Below, piece after piece: positions 10,066 through 23,523 of a stretch of 64,000 nt of DNA. Origin of the DNA: Tetradesmus obliquus (lineage: Eukaryota > Chlorophyta > Chlorophyceae > Sphaeropleales > Scenedesmaceae). Positions within the stretch are counted from its first letter, which is position 1. The number at the start of each line of letters is the position of its first letter. A program made the position numbers and the translations under genes. The stretch spans positions 4,588,001 through 4,652,000 of the forward strand of contig CP126200.1 of assembly GCA_030272155.1 (NCBI GenBank), given 5' to 3'. Below the pieces are notes generated by a model. It was not told the DNA's origin and did not search any database. It was given only the letters and a program-made list of their open reading frames with translations.

Positions 10066-13000
10066 ATGCGCAGCACACACCACGTGCACAACGTCGCAGA
10101 CTTCAAAAGACAACAGTCGTTGGTGTACATGCTCTCTAAAGTGCAATGACGTATTGATGTCCGCTCACACTTGACACCCGTTCGTCCAGTTGCCATCGGT
10201 GACCAAAGTAAGCCAGCGAAAGAGCAGCGATCAGTTGGTTCATTTGACAAGAGACAATATTTACATATTACAGGAGCGGCAGGACTGCGCTGAGCGCTTT
10301 GCGGCTGTGCGCAGAGAGGCTAAGCAGCAGGAGCATCTAGCATTAGAGGGCGCAGGCGCCATGGGGGCTCCTGTGGTACCAGCAGGTGTTCTTCAGAAAC
10401 CTTCAGCTGGCAGGCAGGTCATGCAGGCTGTGCAGAGGGCAGGCGTGGCTTGTGCTTGGAAGGCACTCCAGGTGCGTAAGCTGGTTGGGTGCAAGCTGGA
10501 GCCACCAGCAATAATTCTAACGAACGTGGAATGTAGGGTGCTGAATGCGCGGGCTCGCTCGTTTCTGCTGCAACACAGGTCTTCGTTGGCTGTATGTTCT
10601 TCGTCATACTGAACACACTGTGGGCAATCGCATCAGTGCATCGTATCTTCGTCAAGCCAGCAGCGCTGAAGCGATGCAGGCCCAGCTCCCTAGCTGCGAC
10701 AGCTGCAGCTGCAGCATCAGCAGTACCAGCGTCTGGGACTGGGACTGGCCTGAAGCAAGCAGCAGACAAGCAGAACGGAGGCCCCATCATCATTCGTGCT
10801 GTTGCCACATCGACTGCAGCAGTCAAGCCTATCATGGTGCACAATGATAGTGCCAAAGGTGCGGCGCAGCAGGCAGCTGTGCTGCCGATGTTTTCACAGC
10901 CACAGCATGTGTCTGGCTAGTGCATGCCTGCCATTCCAATGAAAGACGCAGCAAGGCGGTTTCCTTGTCAGATAATCCACCAGGGCCGCAGCTAGCATCG
11001 TTTCTGCTGTTGGTGCGCAGCCACCAATGCTGATGTGAGCAACAAGCAGCAATGGGCAAGCATACCCCACCCCTAGCATCACCCGCGTGTCCCACCAGTG
11101 GCACTTCCTGCAAGCCTCGCTACCTTCAACCACTTCGGAGCAGATGTAACATAGGTCAAAATACCAGCAGACTCAACAAGTTTAAGCTTGAACTCCGCAA
11201 CACACGGCAGCCAGCAGCCTGCATGCAAGCATACTGCCGCACCCAATACACCCACACCCTGCCAAGCGCCACTTGCATGCTCACCACCCACACTGTTCCG
11301 CCCTGCTCTGCCTCTGCCCTTCCCAAACCCTAAACCCCACACCCCGCACCCTAAACCGCCACTGCCCAAACCCCACAACCCCACACAGGCCACGACTCGC
11401 TGGCCTGGAAGCTGGTGGGACCCTACATGAAGCTCTACGGCCGCAACGCAATTGCCAACAGCCAGCTGTTCAACCCAGAATTCATCCACTTTTACGTGCC
11501 GGGCATGGGAAGCCTTCCATACATTGTGGCAGATATCTACAGCCGCGTGATCGTGTCCGTCATTGGGGATCCGCTGGCGCACCGCAGCAACTGGCGCACC
11601 ATTAGCGAGATGTTTGTCAAGGAGTTCCCCGGCACGTACTTCTACCACGCCAGCAAGGAGTACGCGCAGGTGCGGGTTCGAACCCGGAACCTTTCGGCAC
11701 ATATATGCATGCTACATGCTTGGGTAGGGGCAGCAGTGGCAGCTAGTTCTACCACGCAGCAAGGAGCGTGCGCAGGGGTGGCAGGGTTCTGGCGCTGCTG
11801 TGGCATAGCGGCCGTAGCTGCGTGCATATAATGTGCTTCATGACAGCATGGCTCGACATCAGCAGCCCCAGCAGCTGCCCAATTGGCCCTGGCGGTTTGG
11901 TAGCCAGTCTGCAGTGTGCACGCTACACACTCTTGCAGTGTGCACGCTACACACTCTTGCAGTGTGCACGCTACACACTCTTGAGGTGGCCGCAGCAGTG
12001 GCATTGCAAGAGCAGGTGCCAGCCCGTATGCAGCAAATGTTGCGCATCAGAGTCAATACATCAAGTAGAGCCTCTCCAGCCATGAACGAGGCTGACACTT
12101 TCTGACTTCCCGCTGCCACCTCTCATCTGCTGCCAGGTGCTGCACGACATTGGCTACTACATCAATGATGTGGGGGCTGAGACAACCCTGCAGGTGAGCG
12201 ATGCTGCGCAGCAGCACACCAGCGGCACCAGCAAACCTGCACGCTGCAGTGGCAGTCAATTGGTGCCCGGCGCCTGCACATGCAGCAGCTGCTGCTCCCT
12301 GGTGCATATGATTCGGGCGGCTCATGCCATCTGATATGGTGACCATACCTGCATATATCAACCCCGTCTGCACATCCAGCACCATGTCACATCACCAGCA
12401 GCAGTTCAAACCATAACAACTGTACTGGTATGAGCCGGCAGTCTTTGTAGACGCACATGTAGCCATTGCCGTCATCACGGCACCAGGCCTGCCTCCTCAT
12501 GCCGGCTATGTTACATAACATATTACTTATTTGGCTACATGTCACAGGTGCAGCAGTGGACGTACAGCTCCAAGACGCGCACGGTGCGTGCCGCTGCGCG
12601 CGCTGCTCGCGAGTCTGGCGTGCGCATCAGGGAGCTGCAGCCGCACGAGTTTGACGACGAGATGCGCCGCAAGCTGCAGTACGAGGTGTCAGGTGAGGAG
12701 TGTTGGTGGTGATGACTATAATAACAAATGCAGGATAGTCGGCCATGGATAACGAGAACATGGCCACAGCTGCAGCCACACCGCGCAGGGCGACAGTTGA
12801 GCAGCTGATGTGTGTACATCCGATGGAGTCTGTGGGTGTGTGTTGGCAGCTGGCAGCAGCATCTACAGGTTGCGTCCACTGCAGCCAGGACGCTGCTGTC
12901 ACATGCGTCTGCTGACTGCATGCAACACACCACTCCTGCCGCATGTCTTTGAACCTCACATACCTGCCTCCTTTCCCTGGCCCGCTGCTGCTGCTGCTGC

Positions 13001-14341
13001 TGCTCTGCAGAGGACTGGCTGCAGAAGAAGGCCGTGGCGGAGCGCGTGCTGCGCGTGTTTGTGCGCAACGTGGACTACGAGAACATGCAGCTGGCAAACG
13101 GCGTGCGCGTGTTTGTTGCAGAAGCACACCACCCGGCTCACGCACCACCAGCAGTGGTGGACCCTGTGCTGCAGGTGAGAGGCAGTGCGCTGTAGGGTTT
13201 GGCCGGGTTTGACTTGTTATCTTGAGTAAAGCGATCTAGATGACAAAGCCTTGGACAGCGCTTGCATACTAGGCCATCAGAACCTCAACTGCACAGAGCA
13301 TTCTGCGCTACAAAGCAGCTGATACAGCTCTAGCACCCTGTCTGCAGCGCTGTTACTAACAGTCACATTTGTTATTTAAAACTGTTACAACTGTTACTGA
13401 TGCACCGCAGGGCCTGCCCGCCAACGTGAAGCCCCCGAAGCCGCCCCGCAACAAGTCCCGCAGCAGCCTCGCCGGCGCAGCTTCCGGCGGCCTCTCCCGC
13501 AGCAACAGCGTGCTCACCAGCGCTAGCAGCATTGCCAGCCAGCTGTCAGGCCTCGCTAGCTTGACTGGCCTTGCTTCAGGCTCCCAGCCCAACCTGCCTG
13601 CAGCAGCAGCAGCAGCAGCAGCAGGCAAGGGCTCTTCCAACAGCCTCAGCAGTGAAGCCAGCCTCCCTTCTGAGCTCACTGCTGCAGCTGCCAAGGAGAC
13701 AAGCACCTCGCCGTTTGCAGCAGCAGGAGCGGCAGCAGCAGCAGCAGCAGCAGCGAGTGTGCCGGAGGAGCAGGAGGAGCCAGCTGAACCTGCTGCGCCT
13801 GAGCTTGTTGGCTTTGTGCTGCTTGATCCACTGTGGCAGGACAATGAGGAGGTCGGCTATGTGTCATCAATCTGCCGCATGAAGCGCACCGCACACCAGG
13901 GTGAGTGTTGGAAAAAAAAGCAGCTGCTGAGCCTTTTGCGCAACCATTTATACAGTACAAAGCAGCAGCAGGGTGTGCAGCATGGGCATCCGCTACGCGT
14001 GCTCGCAGCATGGTGAAGCAGCGAGCCTGGTCTTTTTGTGGTTTGTTGCGGCGGAGTAGTGCGTAGTTGTGCCAGATGCTGTACCACTGCATGGGCCGCC
14101 GACGACAGTGCACAACTATTTCACAAAAGAATCCGTAACTTCTTACCTCACTTGTCTGCTGGTGTTGCTGCTGCTGCTGCTGCTGCCGCCTCCAGGCACG
14201 CTCCAGCTGCTGTACAAAGACACATCCAGTCGCTAGCTGTAACCTTACACACCACACAGCTGCTGCTGCTGCTGCCACCAGGCCCGCTCAAGCTGCTGTA
14301 CAAAGACACATTCCGTCACTGACCCTCACCCTACTCATTAC

Positions 14342-14384
<43 letters not shown>

Positions 14385-15646
14385 CCACCAGGCACGCTCA
14401 AGCTGCTGTACGAGGACATCATCAGCAAGCTGCGCTCCGAGGGCCGCAGGGAGCTGGCCTTTGGCTTCGCTCCCTTCTTCAACGTGCGGGATGACGTGTT
14501 TGGCCGGCTGGTGCACTGGATCCGCTGGACCAACCTGTACTTCTACCACTGCGCCAACAACCTGTACGCCTTCCAGAACCTGGCCTTCTCCAAGATCAGG
14601 TGGGCCTGGTTTTAGGGTCCATGGCTTTGGGGTTTTGGGGGTTTGGGGGGTTTTGGGGGTGTTCAGTCCAACAACCTGTACGCCTTCCAAAACCTGGCCT
14701 TCTCCAAGATCAGGTGGGGCTTGGTTTTGGGTGTTCAGGTTATGGGTGTTGGGGTAAAGCTGCTGGTTGATAACAGCAGGGCCTGACAATTGCGGTGGCT
14801 TGTGTGTCGGCCGGGGTTGGACTTGGTCAAGGCCTTGTGTAGCGCGGAGCTCAGCAGCTTTGCAAGTGCACTGACTCTGCACTACGCATGCCTGGAAGAA
14901 AACAGAGCTAAGGGATCTCTCCCTGCTCCCACAACGCCTAACCAACATCAGGCACTGTGTCATAGTTTCAATGGTGTTTGCCCCACAGGTACGGCGCGGG
15001 CGTGGACGGTGACGCATTCCGCGAGCCCAATGTCAAGATGACACACATCTACATAGCCACGAAGAGCCCCCTGCCAGGCATGGAGGTGCTCTCCAATAAA
15101 CCCCTCAAACATTGAAACAATATTTGTGTCATAAAACTGACACGGATCTGCCCTGCTGCCCTTGCTGCTGCTGTTTTCAAATGTACTTCAATGACACGAT
15201 TACAGGTACGGCGCGGGCGTGGACGGCGATGCATTCCGCGACCCCAATGTCAAGATGACACACATCTACATGGCTACGAAGAGCCCCCTGCCGGGCATGG
15301 AGGTGCTCTCCAATCAACCCCTCAAACGTTAAACTGATAAATGTGGTATAAAACTGACACGGATCTGCCGCTGCTGCCCTGGCTGCTGCTGTTTTCAAAC
15401 GTACTTTGATGACACCATTACAGGTACGGCGCGGGCGTGGACGGTGACGCATTCCGCGACCCCAATGTCAAGATGACACACATCTACATGGCCACGAAGA
15501 GCCCCCTGCCGGGCATGGAGGTGCTTGACCTGTACGTGCTGTGCATGTACGTGGGCTTCATGGCAGAGATGTTTGACACGCTGCTTAAGCTGGTGGGCGC
15601 ACGTAAAGGCGGCGCCAACCTGGGCAGTGGTGAGACCTGCGAGTGA
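10066..15646 (+). CDS. DUF2156 / phosphatidylglycerol lysyltransferase C-domain protein
   Basis: Exons: 10274-10471, 10579-10858, 11389-11669, 12137-12193, 12548-12692, 13011-13174, 13411-13900, 14392-14599 and 15424-15646 (2046 bp, in frame). A tentative first exon at 10066-10122 begins with a true ATG and joins in phase, giving about 700 aa. One N-terminal membrane segment (VFVGCMFFVILNTLWAI) is followed by a double GNAT-like acyltransferase region. Family-like segments are SVIGDPLAHRSNW, TYFYHASKEYAQ, GVRIRELQPHEFDDEM, ELVGFVLLDPLW, RELAFGFAPFFNVRDDVF and NNLYAFQNLAFSKIRYG. In bacteria this domain moves aminoacyl groups from tRNA to lipids; the algal substrate is unknown. A low-complexity insert of about 130 residues (SRSNS, polyA) splits the domain within exon 7. 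Exons 8 and 9 are surrounded by tandem partial copies. The first exon is uncertain; the rest is firm. Confidence 0.8.
11673..11686. other. Perfect 14-bp palindrome just inside a 5' splice site
   Basis: CGGGTTCGAACCCG reads the same on both strands and begins two bases after the GT donor at 11670-11671. The RNA could form a hairpin beside the donor. It also resembles a tRNA T-arm/B box, but no tRNA surrounds it. Confidence 0.8.
11912..11983 (+). repeat. 24-bp tandem repeat, 3 perfect units
   Basis: Three identical units beginning CAGTGTGCACGC and ending CACTCTTG, in an intron of the DUF2156 gene. The length is a multiple of three, so all frames repeat. Confidence 0.95.
14196..14310 (+). repeat. 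Two partial copies of DUF2156 exon 8 5' end
   Basis: Acceptors followed by GCACGCTCCAGCTGCTGTAC (from 14196) and GCCCGCTCAAGCTGCTGTAC (from 14282) copy the start of the real exon 8 at 14392. Both have CCAG just upstream and then diverge and hit stops. Confidence 0.85.
14342..14382 (+). repeat. CTG run before DUF2156 exon 8 acceptor
   Basis: About 13 CTG units ending roughly 10 bp before the acceptor used at 14392. Shorter CTG runs precede the two decoy acceptors upstream. Confidence 0.9.
14552..14728 (+). repeat. Tandem copy of DUF2156 exon 8 3' end
   Basis: The segment CCAACAACCTGTACGCCTTC through AAGATCAG and the GTGGG donor occurs at 14552-14611 and again at 14668-14728. The second copy lies in the intron and keeps a good donor. 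Confidence 0.9.
14612..14665 (+). repeat. G-rich intronic tract
   Basis: Runs of G4 to G6 separated by T-rich spacers (GGGGTTTTGGGGG type) give at least four G-tracts within about 40 bp. The RNA or DNA strand could form a G-quadruplex. Confidence 0.6.
14989..15423 (+). repeat. Two near-complete decoy copies of DUF2156 exon 9
   Basis: Units start at 14989, 15206 and 15424, a period of 217-218 bp. All three open with an AG acceptor and GTACGGCGCGGGCGTGGACG and continue through GGCATGGAGGTGCT. Only the third continues in frame into LDLYVLCMYVGFMAEMF and the stop. The first two lapse into intron sequence that is itself repeated. They differ from the real exon by a few bases. Confidence 0.93.
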
Positions 15647-15773
15647 AGGACGAATGCTGCACGGGCTGAGTGTGTGGGGCCAGTGTTTTATTGGTGGCAG
15701 ATGTGTGAGGTTGCTGCTCGCCATTTGATGATGGAAGGAGACCAGCGTCAGCGGCTTCACAGCCAATCTGTGC

Positions 15774-15867
15774 TGCTCAAGCTGGTGGGCGCACGCAAAG
15801 GCGGCGCCAACCTGGGCGGCGGCGACAGCTGCGAATGAAGGGCGACTGCTGCACGGGCTGCATGTGT
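15774..15867 (+). repeat. Copy of DUF2156 3' end including stop codon
   Basis: Duplicates 15584-15676: coding LLKLVGARKGGANLG, the TGA stop and about 25 bp after it. It lies 190 bp downstream and is presumably in the 3' UTR. Confidence 0.9.
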
Positions 15868-18800
15868 ATATGCAGTGCTTGCGCTGCGGCAGGTGTGTGT
15901 TTGTTTGGTTTGACTTTATGGAGGCATCTGACACGCGTCAGCGGCTGCAACGCGACTGTGTACTGTGCTGGCCAGCTAGGCTTCATGTGCTTCATGTGCT
16001 GAGGTGTTTGACACGCTGTAGCTGGGTTTGGCTGCACATCTGTGCGTGGTTTCTTGGGGTTGGGCCTGTGTGGGGTTGTAGCTGGCAGATTGGCGGGTTT
16101 TTTAGGCAGAGCTGGGCGCTGCGTGTTTAGGCACAGCATGGCTCACAATCGCATGCGGCACTGCAGCAATGCATGCGCTGCCCATGCTGATGGAGATATC
16201 TAGCTGAAAGCACACAGGCAACTTTGTACCTGTGTAGCACTAGGGGCGACAGTGCTCTGACCGTGGCATCGTGATGTGCTGGGTATCAGGAGTGACTTTC
16301 ATTGTGCTGTGATGTCACGACAGGAGTGGCTAGCGGCACATGTGATTTGGGAGGTTGCGTGTATCTGTTGATGCAGTCCCTAGCGAGTTGCTGCGACAAG
16401 CATGCGCAGGGTATTTGTGCATTAAGAGTCTGGCAATTTGTTGGCCAGGGTACTGCTCTGGCAGTCAACGTTGCTGGATTGATGCTCCCTGCAAGATACA
16501 ATGGCGTGCCTTCCGCTGCAGCAGCTGAACGGACATTGCCAGGGCAGCAGCAGCAGCTTTGGCAGTCGAGAGGTCACTGCAACGTGTGTTTGCTTTTGAT
16601 TGGCTGCTTTCAGTGTCCATTCTGGTTACGTTGGGAGCTGAGGGACGGTCAATGCATTGTCAATGCATGCCTTGATCAAGCGCATCATTGTGGCAGCGGC
16701 TCACAGGCTGCCATAGAATGTTTCATTTGGAGCTGTCTGTTGCTCTGCATCTGCATCCAGATGTGGCTGCGGTTGGACTTAAATAGGTGTTACATTCGGC
16801 TTTCTGTGGGCAAGCAGCAGTCAGGTGGCGCATACTGTTGCCGTACATAGCTCACCGTAATCGATTACATTATCATTTTGTTGCAAGTTGCAAGTTGCAA
16901 GGCACATGCCGTGTTGCGTGCCTTGTTGCGCATGCCGCCCAGGTCTGTTGTGCTGCAATGCAGAACTTGTACTCAGCTCTGCTGTGCTGTGGTGCGATGA
17001 ATGCTGGCACACGTTGCCAGGCTTGCAAGCTTGCAGGTTTGTGTCTTACAGAGCACCAACACCAATGCACCAAATGATGGTGCATGCAGTATGTGGTGCC
17101 TGCGACGTCAGCTTAAGCCTGCACAGAGGATGTACAGCGGATGTATATACACAGCACGCCTTGGTGAATCAGCTGGCGCTTTGTGGCAAGTGGCACTGCT
17201 GGCACAGAAATGGGCTGAGCTATGCAAGCTGCAGCCTTCCTTTGGTGCTGAATGAATAGGTTTCAGGTTGTGCATCAATGCGTGCCTGGGTGCTTGCTCA
17301 TTTGTAAAGTGAGTTGAAGCGCTGCTGCACGTGTGCAGTCATGGTGCTTGCAGCACATGCGTACAGTGTACAGGATGTACAGCACGATGCAGCATGATGC
17401 AGGATGTTGCAGGATGGTGCGAGTTGTGGTTTGATGATAGCGGAACATCAGCTAAAAGTGAAGGGTGACGTGTTCGGGTCTCTTGGGCTGGGGGCTGGGT
17501 CTAGAAGGTGCAGCTTGTGGTGTGTGTACAGGGGTTTCAGCTATTGCACATGGGTGTGTTGACGCTGCTGCTGCACTTGCTGCTTTGTGTTTGTGAATGA
17601 GCTGCGCCCTGGCCGCCGGATGGGTGCAGCAGCATAAGAACACCATCTCTTTCGTTCAGCAACGAGTTGCAGGAGTGCACATGCTGTTGCTGCTGCCACA
17701 AAGCGCGGGCGGGGCAGATGCATTGCTGCTGTGCTGGCTTCTCGCATGTGCCAGCACACATGGTTTCATTCACAGCACTCCAAAGCAGCACCCTGACTTT
17801 GTGCTCTTTGCATACCCACGCATGCAGCAGGTCTACACTAGCCGGCCCTGTGGTGGCTGGTGCACTGTGTGTGCGCGGAGAACTGCATGTTGCTGGCTGC
17901 ACATATCTTGTGGTCGTAGTGGTGCCAGAAGCAGCGCCTCCTGCTGATTCTGGCACGCAAGTCATGCACAGCTGACCCAGATGCATACACAGCGATGCAC
18001 CTGGTGTTGAGGATGGCTGCACATATCTTGGGGTCATAGTGGTGCCAGAAGCAGGGCCTCCTGCTTATGCGCACGCTGTGCCATCCTTTCTCACACCGAC
18101 TTATGATATGGCGCGTGCAGGGATGGGCTTGTGCGTTACAAGTTGTTATTTTGACCGAGGGGCGATTTAGTTGACTTTTGCATGGCATGTAGATGGAGTT
18201 GTGAATGCTGCCTGGCTTCGGTGTAGAAAATCAGTGGGCTGGGACAGTGCTGCTGAGACACCCTGTTGACACTGTGTATCTGAATCAGTAGCTTAGCAGG
18301 CACGGTCTGATGCATACAGTTGTTATAGAGTTGAGTTAGGGTTGCTGCGTGGTCTGTGGGAGGCGCTGCTTGTGGATTGCGGCAGCTGCAATTGAACCAA
18401 TGACAGAATGTCTGTGCTGACTTTGTGTGTCAGCCTCACAGCGGCTGCCACTGTTGCATGCACGGAGACTGTTGCTTCAAGCTTTTGCTAGAGGCAAAGT
18501 GGGGTTGGCATGAACCAGTAACATGAGTTATCATTACTGTTTGTCGCCTGTGCCTACTTCCAATTGTTGAGCACGTCCAGTCCAAGGCTACAGGCAACTT
18601 GAAAGTAACTGCAACAAAACGGACAGCTGATGTAACAGAAGTACTACTAGCAGGTCGTCACGACCAGCAAGACCAGCAAGTTGCTCGCTGCAGAAGGTGC
18701 CAGCAGTGCCAGTGCTGCCAGGCGAGCTCTCAAACTCTATCAGGGTGGATAACATGCATCCATATGGTTTAGAGCCAGCCAAGCTGAGCATGCGCATGCT

Positions 18801-18957
18801 GTCCGCAACACGCCAGACTGCTACTCGCAACGGGCATTTGAACCGGAGCATGCGTTATCCACGCAAAAAGGCACTGCAAATCACTGCCCCGATGTGGTGA
18901 CAGATCACAACACTGTTGCAATAGCAGCCACAGCTGCCACAGCCCAACTGCCAGTGC

Positions 18958-18978
18958 AGCAGCAGCAGCAGCAGCAGC

Positions 18979-19005
<27 letters not shown>
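18958..19005 (+). repeat. (CAG)n(CGG)n microsatellite
   Basis: Seven CAG units run directly into about nine CGG units. No coding context is supported. Confidence 0.9.
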
Positions 19006-19009
<4 letters not shown>

Positions 19010-19806
19010 CAGCCATCACCCGCGCAGCCACTTTGCCCAAATGCACTACGCGCAAATTTTCAAACCAACACCGCACCCTCCCAAGCGTTGCATCTGCTGA
19101 TTCCTGTACTGCGCACACAGCTTTGCATTTTTCATGCTAGACTGTCCATCATTACACACAAGTCGCATGGGTCTTTTGTAACAAAAAGCTGGGGAAACAC
19201 ACTTGTCAAGCAGCTGGGAGTAGAAGACTTGGTGAGAATGTGGTGATGCACACAACAACAGCTGTTGGGTTTGCTGCTATGTAGCACACCAATTGAGCAA
19301 TCATGCTTCCGCGCGTCCCATCCCCGTGACATGTGCCCCGACCAAAACACTTGTCTCAAAAACCATGGGGTGGTACAGGCTATACAGGCTGTACAGGCTG
19401 TACATGTCAGCAGTGCTGCCGGGGCAACATGGCAGTGCTGTTCACTTTGTAGCACCTGAGCAGGCCGACAACCATCCCCAGTAGTTCTAACAACTGCAAC
19501 ATAGCAATAGCCACATGGTTGGGAAACCTTGTTGGGGCTAAGCTGATCACAAATGAGCGGGTCAGTGGGAGGCATAAGTTTATGAGCACGCAACTGGACA
19601 GCTGGACTCCAGCACACATCATGTGGTGCACACACATGCATTCAAGAAGTTCTGTGATATGTTTTATTGTAACCCCTGCAGCGACACCTTGCTAATGCAT
19701 ACATGTTTTATTTAACTTAGCCTGCTGCAGCTGCAGCGTCCACCAGCCTTTGGATTAGCCACACAACACAACACCAACATACAAAGCATGCCATTGTTGC
19801 ACCTCT

Positions 19807-19811
19807 TTACA
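19807..19811 (-). terminator. TGTAA poly(A)-like signal
   Basis: TGTAA on the minus strand, about 225 nt after the stop of the polyQ membrane protein. TGTAA is the usual green-algal poly(A) signal. Confidence 0.4.
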
Positions 19812-20033
19812 GATGGCAAAGCTCAAACGGTTTATATGTAGCTTCATACATCTTGCTGCCTGAATGAATTATGTGCAGTCACAGCTGGGGGCACAGGGCA
19901 TACAAGACTGCAATGCAAGGACACCCAGCCTGGTCAGAGGTTTGCGCCACACCCGGGTGTACATGCATGCAGCACAGCTTGCCAGCGACGGCTGGGGTCA
20001 TAGTCCCACCCCATACCCAGCGCCATCCCACAC

Positions 20034-21623
<1,590 letters not shown>

Positions 21624-22866
21624 GCCCGCAAAAAACACTCGCAGGGGGAGCTCCCCAAACCTCCTCCGTAGGGCTCGTCAAACTGCAAGGAGTGGAAAGG
21701 TTCCGCTGATGCACCAAAACCTTTCGTTGTCGTACCCGTCAAGGCAGCTGCCGCTTCAAATCTGCTCTGCAGAGACGTGGGTGACACTGAAAAGGCGTGT
21801 CGTGGTACATCTCCTACTACGAATTTTGCGAGTAATCGCTATTTTCGCCTGTGTACATAAAAGAAAATGTGGTATTAATTTATTTTACAGCCGCAGTACC
21901 GTCAGTTAGGCGTGTACGTGTTGGTGTTGGTGCGCCCCTCCAGTAGGGCTAAAGCCTGGCGCTGGGGAGGGCTCCCCATCTTGCCATGATGGCATGCAAC
22001 CGATCAGCAGGATTGCGCCGGGCACTGCTGACAGACCATCCCTTTTGGAAGCAAGTACTGACTGCTGAACTCACTGGCTCATCCCAGACAATCGTGGACA
22101 GTGGTTTCCCACGCTGCGGCACCAGCAGTCACTCGAGTCTAAGAAGCTCCTGCTTTGAGCCAAGTGTACTCTGTACTGCTGAGCCTGAGGATGTTCTCCA
22201 CCGGCACACACGCTGCCACTCTAAATGAAGAGTTAGACGTCCCAGCCGGCAACATTGCCAGCAATGCACGCATCCCACAGCCCCAGCAAGCCTTGCTGCA
22301 GCGCAGCACCTGTGCCAGCAGCTGCAGCACCATGCTGTTGGAGGCCACCATCCAACCCATGATGCTGTGTTATTGCCAGCTTTGCAAGTGGCGACTTCCA
22401 CACACGAGATCCTTGGCTTCTTTACTTTGAAGGTGCAAATAAACCATTCGTGCTCAGGGCTGCTCGGAGGAGCTTGAGCTGCAACATGAGCACGCAACAT
22501 CAAACTGGCTGTGCAATCCATATGCACATCTACACACCGCAAAAGAACCGAGCTGATGCAACCTGATGCAACGTTGCAGTTGAGCCAAGGTTATCCTAGA
22601 AGCAGATGCAGGTTTGGTGACCTCATGTTCACCATGAGAGTTTCCATGAGATGACAGAGAGTCTCAAAGCTCGTGTAGATTCATGCTGTACATGTTGTCA
22701 TACAAAAACAGCAAGGCTCACACACAACATCATTCACTGCTCCTAGTCAGTTCCCCCTCTGATAACAGAGCAGCAACCGTGAAGCTTGTGCCTTGGTCAA
22801 GGGCCCGCTTGCCATTGATAAGATGAACAGTGGAGCATGGAAAATGCATATCTGCGCATTGTGCTG
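21624..22866. other. Intergenic region without a supported gene
   Basis: It should contain the promoter of the polyQ membrane gene (right side of its start) and the 3' flank of the next leftward gene. Open frames are short and unrecognisable. Confidence 0.4.
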
Positions 22867-22977
22867 TCAGCGCCTCTGCCGCTTGGGCGGTGGCGGCTCA
22901 GCAGCCTCATCTTGCTGCTGCTCTGGCTGCTCAGCTGCATCCCCAGCCACTACACCATGCCTGCTGCTGCCTGCTGG

Positions 22978-23030
<53 letters not shown>

Positions 23031-23523
23031 GTGGCATGCCACTATGCTGCTGCTGGCCGCCAGGCGGCTCCTGGGAGTCCTCCTGTTCCTCTTCCTCTTC
23101 ATCCACAGTGCAAATCTGCGGCTCATCCACACCATCTTCAGAGTCGCCTTGGGCCTCATCTGCATTGATGCCTCTGCCTGCATCCAGCTCCACCACTGCT
23201 GCAAACACGATGCCCATGCCGCAGGTCATGCACAGCTTGCGGTATGACCATGGCGCGCCATGCACACCAACATCGTACCTGCAGCCACACCAAACAGCCG
23301 GCAGCAGCAGCAACAGCAGCAGCAACAGCAGCAGCAGTAGCGGCAGTAGTTGAGTAACGACATAACAGAGGATGTTAGCGCAGTCCTTATCGATTCAAAG
23401 CAAGCATAGAGAGTCAGCAGCAGCGGCGGCAGCGAAGACGACAGCATGACAGGTAGCTTGGTTGATGAAGCAGCCCTGGAAGTCGCACGCTGGTGCGAAG
23501 CTGTCACTTGTAACGTTCCACAT
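22867..23523 (-). CDS. Small acidic protein with C-terminal nuclear-localisation-like signal
   Basis: Main exon 23278-22867. A tentative short first exon, 23523-23489, starts with a true ATG and ends at a GTGCGA donor in matching phase, giving 148 aa. The N-terminal part reads YDVGVHGAPWSYRKLCMTCGMG, with a lone C-x2-C pair. An acidic stretch (DEEEEEQEDSQE), a run of 16 Ala and a proline-basic tail PPPPKRQRR follow. The tail looks like a nuclear localisation signal. The intron carries CTG repeats on the sense strand just upstream of its CTGCAG acceptor, as in neighbouring genes. I do not recognise the family. The second exon is likely real; the first exon is only consistent. Confidence 0.45.

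Larger units (their letters stand above)
15868..20033. other. Gene-poor region, ~4.2 kb
   Basis: No gene I can support. It holds a duplicated block (17897-17952 and 18015-18072, both containing GCTGCACATATCTTG and GTGGTGCCAGAAGCAG), a CAG-then-CGG microsatellite at about 18958-19005, a short TACAGGCTG repeat near 19376-19403, and a TGTAA signal for the next leftward gene. The left half has the TG-rich plus strand seen after other rightward genes. The duplicated block could mark a diverged exon of an unrecognised leftward gene. Confidence 0.5.

Noticed and set aside
10190-10273. Frame upstream of DUF2156 exon 2 starting at 10190
   Set aside because: It starts with TTG, not ATG, and a consensus acceptor at 10272-10273 gives a better junction.
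11326-11375. Telomere-like CCCTAAA motifs
   Set aside because: Only two scattered CCCTAAA units among other C-rich sequence in an intron; not an interstitial telomere array.
11661-11690. tRNA gene suggested by GGTTCGAACCC
   Set aside because: Upstream sequence is coding exon and no acceptor, D-arm or anticodon arm can be built.
14196-15300. Assembly error as the cause of the repeated exon pieces
   Set aside because: Copies differ by scattered substitutions and have different lengths and breakpoints, which collapsed or duplicated contigs would not give. Long reads would settle it.
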